The position numbers were made by a program, and so were the translations under genes. This document shows positions 1 to 4,954 of a stretch of DNA of 5,170 bases, piece after piece. Origin of the DNA: Bacillota bacterium (GTDB lineage: Bacteria; Bacillota; DTU065). The DNA is taken from the NCBI GenBank assembly GCA_012842235.1, contig DUTE01000266.1:1-5170 (forward strand). The letters run 5' to 3'. The stretch's first letter is position 1. Each line of letters opens with the position of its first letter. The notes beneath the pieces were generated by a model that was not told the DNA's origin, made no database searches, and saw only the letters and a list, made by a program, of their open reading frames with translations.

Positions 1-1284
1 AGGCAGGCTAAGGGACTAACTTTAGTTGGTTTAATAATACTACTAGTGCTAGTAGGTATTGCCAGTTTTTTATTTACCTGGGCAATAATTGAAAAAAAAC
101 AGGAGACATTAATTCCTGCGGGTGTATATGTAGGGGAATTAAATGTATCAGGGTTAAATGTAGAGCAAGCATTAGAATTTGTTAAAGAAAATACTTCTGT
201 TTCAACAAAAGATGTGAAGCTTTTTTGGCCTGGAGGTTCTTATGTTTTAGAATTAGCCAAACTAAACCCCCAAGTGGATTATGCAAGGCTGAGAAGTGAA
301 CTTATTTCTACACTACCAAAGGGAAATTTTCTTAATCGATTTCAAACAAGAAGAAGATTATTAAAAGAGCCAAAGGTAATCAATATTACACTTGTTACAG
401 ATGAAGGTGAGTTTAATAAATTAGTACAGACCCTAGATAGTCAAGTTGCTCTTCAGGCAGAAGATGCACATTTTCAGATTGATGTTTTAGATAATGTAAA
501 AATAGTCAAAGAAAATAATGGCAGAAAAGTAGATTATGAAAAACTTTTTTCTGAGTTACCTATTAAATTAGCACAAGGTGAAACAGAATATCTTTTGCCT
601 ATAAAGATAGTTGAACCCCAAACAAAGGCAGAATATCTATATTCGTTAGGTATAAACGAACTAGTTGCTAAGTTTTACACAAAATTTGATGCGACTAATA
701 TTAATCGAGTATCAAATCTTCAATTAGCAGCTAAGGCTTTAGATGGGACAATTTTGAACCCAGGAGAAGAATTCTCTTTTAATGCCTGGGTGGGACCAAG
801 GTTAAAAGAACTTGGTTACAAAGATGCTCCCACTCTAGTTGGAGGTGAAATTACCGAGGATGTAGGTGGTGGAGTCTGTCAGTTGTCTTCTACTCTCTAT
901 AACCTTGCTTTACTTGCAGATATGCAAATAATTGAAAGAATGCCTCATTCTACACCTGTTTCTTATATAGCTCCAGGGTTAGATGCTGCTGTATCCTTTG
1001 ATTATCTAGATCTTAGTTTTAGAAATACTCATTCATCTTCTGTACTTATAACAGCTCAGGTGATTGGGGATAGGATTTGGTGTAAGATGTTTGGCACCGA
1101 ACTTCCTTACAATATAAAGATCGTAACAGAAAAGGTAGAGGAGATTCCTTTTGAGATAAAAAAAGGTTCTAAATTTAGACAAGGCAAAAACGGTCTTAGA
1201 GTAAATACTTATATAATTAAGGCTGAAAATAAAACTTTAGTTTCCAAGGATTATTACAAACCGTTAGATCAACTAGTTCCTTGA
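1..1284 (+). CDS. VanW/YoaR-family membrane-anchored protein, 5' end missing
   Basis: The reading frame is open to the first base, so the gene starts left of the window. The GTG at 46 is an internal codon inside the membrane segment, not a start. The visible 427 residues begin with a basic stretch (RQAKG) and one hydrophobic helix (about residues 6-30), the pattern of an N-terminal membrane anchor with the rest outside. Residues about 38-210 have the look of a YoaR-type peptidoglycan-binding region (IPAGVYVGELNVSGL is typical of its opening). The VanW domain spans about 214-367 and includes NPGEEFSFN, the GGGVCQLSSTLYN motif with its cysteine at residue 293, and MPHSTPVSY. The last 60 residues resemble a shortened G5-like tail (QGKNGLRVNTY, then SKDYYKP). 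VanW was named from vancomycin-resistance clusters, but its biochemical role is unknown. Most homologues, like this one, lie outside such clusters, so resistance should not be inferred. It ends 89 bases before ilvE with no terminator in between. Confidence 0.9.
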   Translation, partial: RQAKGLTLVGLIILLVLVGIASFLFTWAIIEKKQETLIPAGVYVGELNVSGLNVEQALEFVKENTSVSTKDVKLFWPGGSYVLELAKLNPQVDYARLRSELISTLPKGNFLNRFQTRRRLLKEPKVINITLVTDEGEFNKLVQTLDSQVALQAEDAHFQIDVLDNVKIVKENNGRKVDYEKLFSELPIKLAQGETEYLLPIKIVEPQTKAEYLYSLGINELVAKFYTKFDATNINRVSNLQLAAKALDGTILNPGEEFSFNAWVGPRLKELGYKDAPTLVGGEITEDVGGGVCQLSSTLYNLALLADMQIIERMPHSTPVSYIAPGLDAAVSFDYLDLSFRNTHSSSVLITAQVIGDRIWCKMFGTELPYNIKIVTEKVEEIPFEIKKGSKFRQGKNGLRVNTYIIKAENKTLVSKDYYKPLDQLVP

Positions 1285-1321
1285 GAATATCGCAAAATAA
1301 TACTTTTATAAATGAAGGATT

Positions 1322-1380
1322 TCGCCACTTAATACGGAATAAGTACGGAAATGTTAGTCAAGGAGGCTAAGAAGTGGCGA
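1322..1380 (+). promoter_or_regulatory. Nested inverted repeat enclosing the ilvE ribosome binding site and start
   Basis: A perfect 9-base inverted repeat (TCGCCACTT at 1322-1330, AAGTGGCGA at 1372-1380) would fold so that the GTG start codon of ilvE (1374-1376) lies in the 3' arm. Inside its 41-base loop, TTAGTC (1354-1359) can pair with GGCTAA (1365-1370, with one G-U pair), leaving part of the AAGGAGG ribosome binding site (1360-1366) in the small loop and part in the stem. The remaining loop carries TACGGAA twice (1333-1339 and 1344-1350), 11 bases apart. The ribosome binding site sits 7 bases before the GTG, an ideal distance. Control of ilvE translation by this fold is an inference. 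No T-box or known riboswitch is visible. Confidence 0.4.
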
Positions 1381-2291
1381 CATATGCATATTTGCAAGGC
1401 GAGTTTGTTCCCTTAGAAGAGGCAAAAATAAGTGTTATGACTCATGCTTTTTTATATGGAACAGCTGTTTTTGAAGGTATAAGAGCTTATTGGTCGAATG
1501 AAAAAAATCAGTTGTATATTTTCAGGGCTAAAGAGCATTACGAGCGTATGGCAAATTCCTGTCGAATAATGCGCATGGATAAAAAACATTCAGTAGAAGA
1601 GATGATCGAATTAACAAGAAAGCTTCTAGAGATGAATGGTAAAAAAAGTAATGCCTATATCAGACCTGTAGTTTACAAAAGCAGTACTGTAGTGGGTGTT
1701 AAGCTAAGTGGCTTAGAAGATGATTTTTTAATTTTTGCAACTGATATGGGCGACTATCTTGATATTCAAAAGGGTCTCCGAGCAAAAGTGACCTCCTGGA
1801 GGCATGTCTCGGATAACTCTATCCCAATGCGTTGTAAGGTTAATGGTGCTTATGCTAATGCTGCATTAATAAAAACAGAAGCTTTAGATGATGGCTATGA
1901 TGAAGCGATTGTTCTTACTGATGATGGGCATGTTTCAGAGGGTAGTGCTGAAAACATCTTTTTACTTAGAGATGGCAAATTGGTTACGCCTCCTGAAACA
2001 GATGATATTTTGCCAGGGATTACCAGGGATACAGTTATTACTCTAGCAAAAGAAGAGTTAGGTATTCCTGTAGAAATTCGCCGTATAGATAGAACTGAGC
2101 TTTATATTGCTGAAGAAGCATTTTTCTGTGGAACAGGAGCACAGATTGCACCAATTGCCGAAGTAGATCATCGTCCTCTAGGCGATGGCTCAGTTGGACC
2201 GGTTACTAAATCACTTCAAGAACTATACTTTAAAATAGTAAGAGGTCAGGTTGAGAAATATATGGATTGGTGCACACCTGTTTTTATATAA
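1374..2291 (+). CDS. ilvE: Branched-chain amino acid aminotransferase (class IV, PLP-dependent)
   Basis: IlvE transfers the amino group between glutamate and the 2-oxo acids of leucine, isoleucine and valine, in the cytoplasm. The 305-residue length is normal for bacterial IlvE. The GTG start is supported by AAGGAGG 7 bases upstream and by the family-typical opening (ATYAYLQGEFVPLEEAKISV). Family motifs follow in order: HAFLYGTAVFEGIRAY (24-39), the region around K155 in RCKVNGAY, which is the expected Schiff-base lysine for pyridoxal phosphate, SEGSAEN (188-194) with the cofactor-contacting glutamate, PPETDDILPGITRD (206-219), and FFCGTGAQIAPI (250-261), which contributes to the phosphate and substrate sites. 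No key residue is missing. D-amino-acid transaminase and aminodeoxychorismate lyase share this fold, but the length and the EGIRAY and GITRD motifs favour IlvE. The gene is followed by a strong terminator-like hairpin. Confidence 0.95.
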   Translation: MATYAYLQGEFVPLEEAKISVMTHAFLYGTAVFEGIRAYWSNEKNQLYIFRAKEHYERMANSCRIMRMDKKHSVEEMIELTRKLLEMNGKKSNAYIRPVVYKSSTVVGVKLSGLEDDFLIFATDMGDYLDIQKGLRAKVTSWRHVSDNSIPMRCKVNGAYANAALIKTEALDDGYDEAIVLTDDGHVSEGSAENIFLLRDGKLVTPPETDDILPGITRDTVITLAKEELGIPVEIRRIDRTELYIAEEAFFCGTGAQIAPIAEVDHRPLGDGSVGPVTKSLQELYFKIVRGQVEKYMDWCTPVFI

Positions 2292-2309
2292 ATTCAGTAA
2301 TTAAAAGAT

Positions 2310-2369
2310 CCTCCTTCTAGTTTCTCTTCTCAGAAAATCATCTGAGAAGGGGGAGAGAAGGAGGTTTTT
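2310..2369 (+). terminator. Strong intrinsic terminator-like hairpin after ilvE, overlapping the next ribosome binding site
   Basis: CCTCCTTCT (2310-2318) pairs perfectly with AGAAGGAGG (2356-2364). A middle segment (2321-2325 with 2350-2354) pairs using three G-U pairs, and CTTCTCAG (2326-2333) pairs perfectly with CTGAGAAG (2342-2349). The total is about 22 pairs around an 8-base loop, with a small internal bulge. A run of five T follows at 2365-2369. This is the classical shape of a factor-independent terminator placed 18 bases after the ilvE stop. It is unusual in that the 3' arm ends in the ribosome binding site of the next gene. Confidence 0.8.
2358..2364 (+). promoter_or_regulatory. 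Ribosome binding site buried in the terminator stem
   Basis: AAGGAGG lies 7 bases before the ATG at 2372, which fixes that start. Every base of it is paired with CCTCCTT (2310-2316) when the hairpin forms. The messenger that reads through would therefore also hide its own ribosome binding site. Confidence 0.75.
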
Positions 2370-2371
2370 CT

Positions 2372-3178
2372 ATGTTAATAGTCTTATTAGTTTTAACGTT
2401 AGTCTTTTCAGCTAATGCCAAGTTTTCTGCAGAAATCGATCTTTTAGAGCCGAGTTTATCTTGTCGTATTACAAATGTAGGTTTTATCAAAAGCATTGAA
2501 TTAAGCGCTGATGAGTTGAACCAAAAATGGCAAGTAGGTTTTGAGATAAAAGAAGATCTCGATCGTGTCACTTGTGATATTGCTCTATGGCAAAAAAAAG
2601 AAAAACAAGGCTACGATTTTGCTTTTTCTTGGAAAAGTGGGCATGCTACTTTACAGGGTAAACTAAGTCAAAGTGAAGGAAAGTCAAGTTGGTCTCCAAA
2701 AATTATGACCAATTTTAACCCATATATTGATGCCTCTTTACAATACGAATATCTAACCAATGGAGGTAAATGGCAGTTAAGCTGGAAGAAAAGAATTGAT
2801 AAATTAAATCTAACCATGATTTTTTCTCATTATAGGAATCCTGTTTTACAAAGTAGTATATATTACAATGCAGGGCTAGCAAATTTGGATCTCTCGCTTA
2901 ATATTAATCAAGAAGGATTTAATAAAGCCGGAGTTAAACTAGGTTTTAAACAAGACTTATATCAAGGTTCAATTAGAATTGATTTCGATAAAAAAGGTGC
3001 AAGTTCTGTTAGTATGCAACTAGGAGTTGCTGGCTTAAAAATAGATGCTTTGACAAAAAACAACAATCCTCAATTAGGTCTTGCTACAGCTTTGTCGATT
3101 AATGAGTTTTCGTTTTTTCCTTCTCTTACTTTAAGCAGGCAAGGTTTGAGATTGGGTTTTAAATTAAAGATAGCCTGA
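2372..3178 (+). CDS. Secreted beta-rich protein of unknown function, outer-membrane beta-barrel-like
   Basis: I do not recognise this 268-residue protein. It opens with a hydrophobic run ending in A-N-A (14-16), a plausible signal peptidase I site, but lacks the usual basic residues before the hydrophobic core. The remainder is almost free of predicted helix and consists of about 14-16 short segments with alternating polar and non-polar residues, for example YDFAFSW (81-87), IDASLQYEY (119-127), KLNLTMIFS (144-152), LDLSLNI (172-178), AGVKLGFK (186-193) and SIRIDF (200-205). These are separated by polar, Gly/Asn/Lys-rich turns, and the protein ends LRLGFKLKIA. That pattern is what a transmembrane beta-barrel looks like, although the last residue is not the usual aromatic. 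It has only two cysteines (31 and 68). The start is supported by AAGGAGG at 7 bases. An in-frame CTG at 2342 would add a basic leader (RRGREGGFS) but has no ribosome binding site. A secreted beta-sandwich protein of a monoderm is the alternative. Confidence 0.75.
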   Translation: MLIVLLVLTLVFSANAKFSAEIDLLEPSLSCRITNVGFIKSIELSADELNQKWQVGFEIKEDLDRVTCDIALWQKKEKQGYDFAFSWKSGHATLQGKLSQSEGKSSWSPKIMTNFNPYIDASLQYEYLTNGGKWQLSWKKRIDKLNLTMIFSHYRNPVLQSSIYYNAGLANLDLSLNINQEGFNKAGVKLGFKQDLYQGSIRIDFDKKGASSVSMQLGVAGLKIDALTKNNNPQLGLATALSINEFSFFPSLTLSRQGLRLGFKLKIA

Positions 3179-3197
3179 GATTTATCTCAGGCTATCT
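3168..3197 (+). terminator. Perfect 13-bp stem-loop overlapping the stop codon, without a T run
   Basis: AGATAGCCTGAGA (3168-3180) is the exact reverse complement of TCTCAGGCTATCT (3185-3197), with the loop TTTA. The left arm contains the TGA stop of the preceding gene. The bases after it (ACGGGCG) are not a T run, so it is not a textbook intrinsic terminator on this strand. On the opposite strand the following bases are only moderately T-rich. A transcript 3' end, an RNA-stability hairpin or a protein site are all possible. Confidence 0.5.
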
Positions 3198-3264
3198 ACG
3201 GGCGATGATAATACATGTGCGTTTTCGCCATTTGCACCAGGGAGTTAGAAGGAGTTTGAGAAGG

Positions 3265-3281
3265 GTGACCATGGTGTGACC
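3265..3281 (+). repeat. GTGACC direct repeat, 11-base period
   Basis: GTGACC occurs at 3265-3270 and again at 3276-3281, starting 11 bases apart, about one helical turn. The two copies flank and overlap the palindrome ACCATGGT (3268-3275). Such spacing is typical of protein sites on one face of DNA. No regulator is identified. Confidence 0.4.
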
Positions 3282-3300
3282 TCCTACAGTATCATATTAC

Positions 3301-3341
3301 GAAAAACTTTGCTAAGTGTTACACACTGAGCAAATATTTTC
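3301..3341 (+). repeat. Long imperfect inverted repeat upstream of gcvT
   Basis: TTTGCT (3308-3313) pairs with AGCAAA (3329-3334), then after one A-G mismatch AGTGT (3315-3319) pairs with ACACT (3323-3327) around the loop TAC. Outside, after a 2x2 mismatch, GAAAA (3301-3305) pairs with TTTTC (3337-3341). That makes 16 pairs in total. It could be an operator or an RNA hairpin in the leader. Confidence 0.5.
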
Positions 3342-3410
3342 CGGGCAAAACAGAAAAATCCATTTCATTAGGGGGAAGGTGTAGAAAAAGAACAGGAGAA
3401 AGATTGATTG

Positions 3411-3445
3411 TAGACAAAAAATCCTACGGGGTTGTCTAAGGAGGG
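3411..3445 (+). promoter_or_regulatory. Hairpin abutting the gcvT ribosome binding site
   Basis: TAGACAA (3411-3417) is the exact complement of TTGTCTA (3432-3438), a 7-pair stem with a 14-base loop. Its last base is the first base of the gcvT ribosome binding site AAGGAGG (3438-3444), which lies 7 bases before the GTG start. The stem is not followed by a T run, so control of initiation is more likely than termination. Confidence 0.4.
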
Positions 3446-3451
3446 AATTTT

Positions 3452-4543
3452 GTGTTAAAACACACACCATTATATAATTGGCATGTGGCAGAGGGTGCAA
3501 ATATTACAGAATTTGCAGGATATAAGATGCCACTGCACTACAAAACGGGTATTATAGAAGAGCATCGAAGTGTACGTACTAAAGCTGGGCTCTTTGATCT
3601 TTGTCATATGGGACAGATTAAAGTTAAAGGAAGACAATCTAGTGAGTTTTTAGATTATGTTTTAACTCAAAAAGTTTCCAATATGCAGGTTGGGCAAGTG
3701 CGCTATGGTTTGCTACTTAACTTTAACGGAGGCACAATCGATGATTTAATGGTCTACAAAAGGAAAGATGAATATGTATTAGTTGTAAATGCCGCAAATA
3801 AAGAGAAAGATTATCAGTGGCTTGTAGAACAAAAAGGTTTATATGATGTAGAGATTACAGAAATCTCAGATTCTTATGGCATAATTGGTTTGCAAGGTCC
3901 TGTATCAGAACATATTCTTGCTCCTTTAGTAGAACATGGATTAGGGAACTTAAAACATCTGCGTTTTATCGAAACTGATTTTTTCGAAGTGCCTGCAATT
4001 GTGTCTCGCACAGGTTATACAGGTGAAGATGGTTTTGAAATTTATTTGCCTCTACAAGCTGTGCCTGCTCTTTGGACCCAACTTTTAAGAGAAGGAAGAT
4101 CATTAGGTTTGGTAACTGTTGGTCTAGGTGCTAGGGATACACTGCGTTTAGAGATGGGCTATAGCTTATATGGACATGAATTGAGTACAGATATAAACCC
4201 TCTTGAGGCAGGTTTAGATTTTGCAATAAAATTCGACAAAGACTATTTTATCGGTAAGGAAGCTCTTGAAGATATTAAACGTGAAGGGGTAAAGAGAGAG
4301 ATAAAAGCTTTCTTTACAGAAGGAAGAACAATTCCTCGTGCTGGTTACAAAGTCGTTTGTGAAAATAGAGAGGTAGGCTATGTAACAAGCGGCACTTTTT
4401 CACCAACACTAGAAAAAGGAATAGCATTAGTACTTATTGAAAAAGGCTTAAATGAAAAAGAGTTATTCTTAGATGTAAGAGGGAAACAGAGACCTCTTGT
4501 CTCAACAGACCTCCCGTTTGTTCAAGGGAGAGTAAAGAAATAA
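3452..4543 (+). CDS. gcvT: Aminomethyltransferase, T-protein of the glycine cleavage system
   Basis: GcvT releases ammonia from the aminomethyl group carried on lipoylated GcvH and transfers the one-carbon unit to tetrahydrofolate, giving 5,10-methylene-THF, in the cytoplasm. The 363-residue length is normal for the family. It opens with the typical TPLYNWHVAEGANITEFAGY (5-24) and carries GLFDLCHMGQIKVKG (46-60) and GGTIDDLMVY (93-102). One of D97-D98 in that motif corresponds to the catalytic, folate-contacting aspartate. Further on are SRTGYTGEDGFE (185-196), GARDTLRLEMGYSLYGHEL (226-244), the FIGKEAL segment (266-272), and the C-terminal barrel with GYVTSGTFSPTL (309-320). The start is GTG with AAGGAGG at 7 bases, and the first codons match the family's MLKxTPLY opening. 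It is the first gene of the gcv operon, and gcvH follows after 15 bases with its ribosome binding site overlapping the stop codon. Folate-binding relatives such as YgfZ lack this set of motifs. Confidence 0.97.
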   Translation: MLKHTPLYNWHVAEGANITEFAGYKMPLHYKTGIIEEHRSVRTKAGLFDLCHMGQIKVKGRQSSEFLDYVLTQKVSNMQVGQVRYGLLLNFNGGTIDDLMVYKRKDEYVLVVNAANKEKDYQWLVEQKGLYDVEITEISDSYGIIGLQGPVSEHILAPLVEHGLGNLKHLRFIETDFFEVPAIVSRTGYTGEDGFEIYLPLQAVPALWTQLLREGRSLGLVTVGLGARDTLRLEMGYSLYGHELSTDINPLEAGLDFAIKFDKDYFIGKEALEDIKREGVKREIKAFFTEGRTIPRAGYKVVCENREVGYVTSGTFSPTLEKGIALVLIEKGLNEKELFLDVRGKQRPLVSTDLPFVQGRVKK

Positions 4544-4558
4544 AGGAGAGATACTCAA

Positions 4559-4948
4559 ATGTCAAAGGTGCCTTCTCATTTACTTTATGCCAAAACCCAT
4601 GAGTGGATAAGACGTGATGGCGAAAAGCTGGTTATTGGTATAACAGAGTATGCACAAAGTAAGCTTGGTGATGTTGTCTTTGTTGAATTACCAAGTACAG
4701 GCGATGAGTTTGACCCAGGGGCAACTATTGCTACAGTAGAGTCGGTAAAGGGTGTCTCTGAGATCTATGCTCCTGTTTACGGTAGTGTTTGGGAAGTAAA
4801 TGAAGAATTAGAAGATGTTCCCGAGCTTATTAATGAGGATCCCTACGGACAAGGCTGGATACTTACATTGAGGGTAGATGAAGAAATAGACCTTGAACAC
4901 CTTCTTTCTGCAGAAGAATACCAAAAGCTTTTGGAGGAGGAGGCTTGA
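4559..4948 (+). CDS. gcvH: Lipoyl carrier, H-protein of the glycine cleavage system
   Basis: GcvH carries the aminomethyl intermediate between the P-, T- and L-proteins on a lipoyl-lysine arm. The 129 residues are the full usual length. YAKTHEWI (10-17) is the family opening. GITEYAQSKLGDVVFVELP (27-45) forms the core. ATVESVKGVSEIYAP (58-72) is the lipoylation hairpin, with K64 as the attachment site. NEDPYGQGWIL (92-102) is the conserved C-terminal signature. The acidic tail ends LLEEEA. The ribosome binding site AAGGAG (4543-4548) overlaps the gcvT stop codon (4541-4543), and the ATG is 10 bases on, which suggests coupled translation. A role as lipoate relay, as for some stand-alone GcvH proteins, is less likely given the gcvT and gcvPA neighbours. 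Confidence 0.97.
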   Translation: MSKVPSHLLYAKTHEWIRRDGEKLVIGITEYAQSKLGDVVFVELPSTGDEFDPGATIATVESVKGVSEIYAPVYGSVWEVNEELEDVPELINEDPYGQGWILTLRVDEEIDLEHLLSAEEYQKLLEEEA

Positions 4949-4954
4949 GGCCTG

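Larger units (their letters stand above)
3198..3451 (+). promoter_or_regulatory. Non-coding leader region of the glycine cleavage operon
   Basis: No credible gene lies here on either strand. The first part (about 3198-3286) is clearly richer in G and C (about half) than the surroundings, and the second part is A-rich. Inverted repeats suggest RNA folding. ATGATA (3205-3210) pairs with TATCAT (3290-3295), enclosing GTGC/GCAC (3217-3220 with 3234-3237) and AGGAG/CTCCT (3250-3254 with 3281-3285). This would be a three-way junction. Further repeats follow at 3301-3341 and 3411-3438. No convincing -35/-10 pair was found. The nearest is TATCAT at 3290-3295, with GTGACC at 3265-3270 as a poor -35 at 19 bases. 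A canonical glycine riboswitch, the element known to precede gcv operons in many bacteria, is not recognisable. Confidence 0.45.

Noticed and set aside
46..1284. GTG at 46 as the start of the VanW protein
   Set aside because: The frame is open to base 1, and the codons before it supply the basic residues and first half of the membrane helix, so this GTG is internal.
1..1284. Vancomycin resistance determinant
   Set aside because: VanW-domain proteins are widespread outside van clusters, and no vanHAX-type or VanRS genes are present.
1281..1312. Promoter for ilvE: TTGAGA (1281-1286) with TTTATA (1304-1309) or TATAAA (1307-1312)
   Set aside because: The correctly spaced -10 matches only three of six bases, and the better -10 is 20 bases away, so it is too weak to call.
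1312..1332. Seven-codon frame MKDFAT before ilvE as an attenuator peptide
   Set aside because: It has no ribosome binding site, no run of Leu, Ile or Val codons, and no terminator downstream.
2338..2571. 77-residue open frame on the minus strand
   Set aside because: It lies opposite the terminator hairpin and the start of the beta-rich gene, has no ribosome binding site and shows no protein-like pattern.
3205..3279. 24-codon frame (MIIHVRFRH...) in the gcvT leader as a leader peptide
   Set aside because: It has no ribosome binding site and its Arg/His-rich codon use is unlike the neighbours. The bases are better explained by RNA pairing.
3241..3290. T-box-like AAGGGTGACC in the gcvT leader
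   Set aside because: The conserved GGNACCGCG continuation, the specifier domain and a downstream terminator are missing.
3198..3451. Canonical tandem glycine riboswitch
   Set aside because: The GGAGAG and CCGAAG blocks are absent, and only one loose resemblance to the 3' block exists, at 3329-3350.
3312..3500. 62-residue open frame on the minus strand
   Set aside because: It overlaps the gcvT start and the leader repeats, and its Cys/Phe/Leu-rich translation looks like antisense of A-rich DNA.
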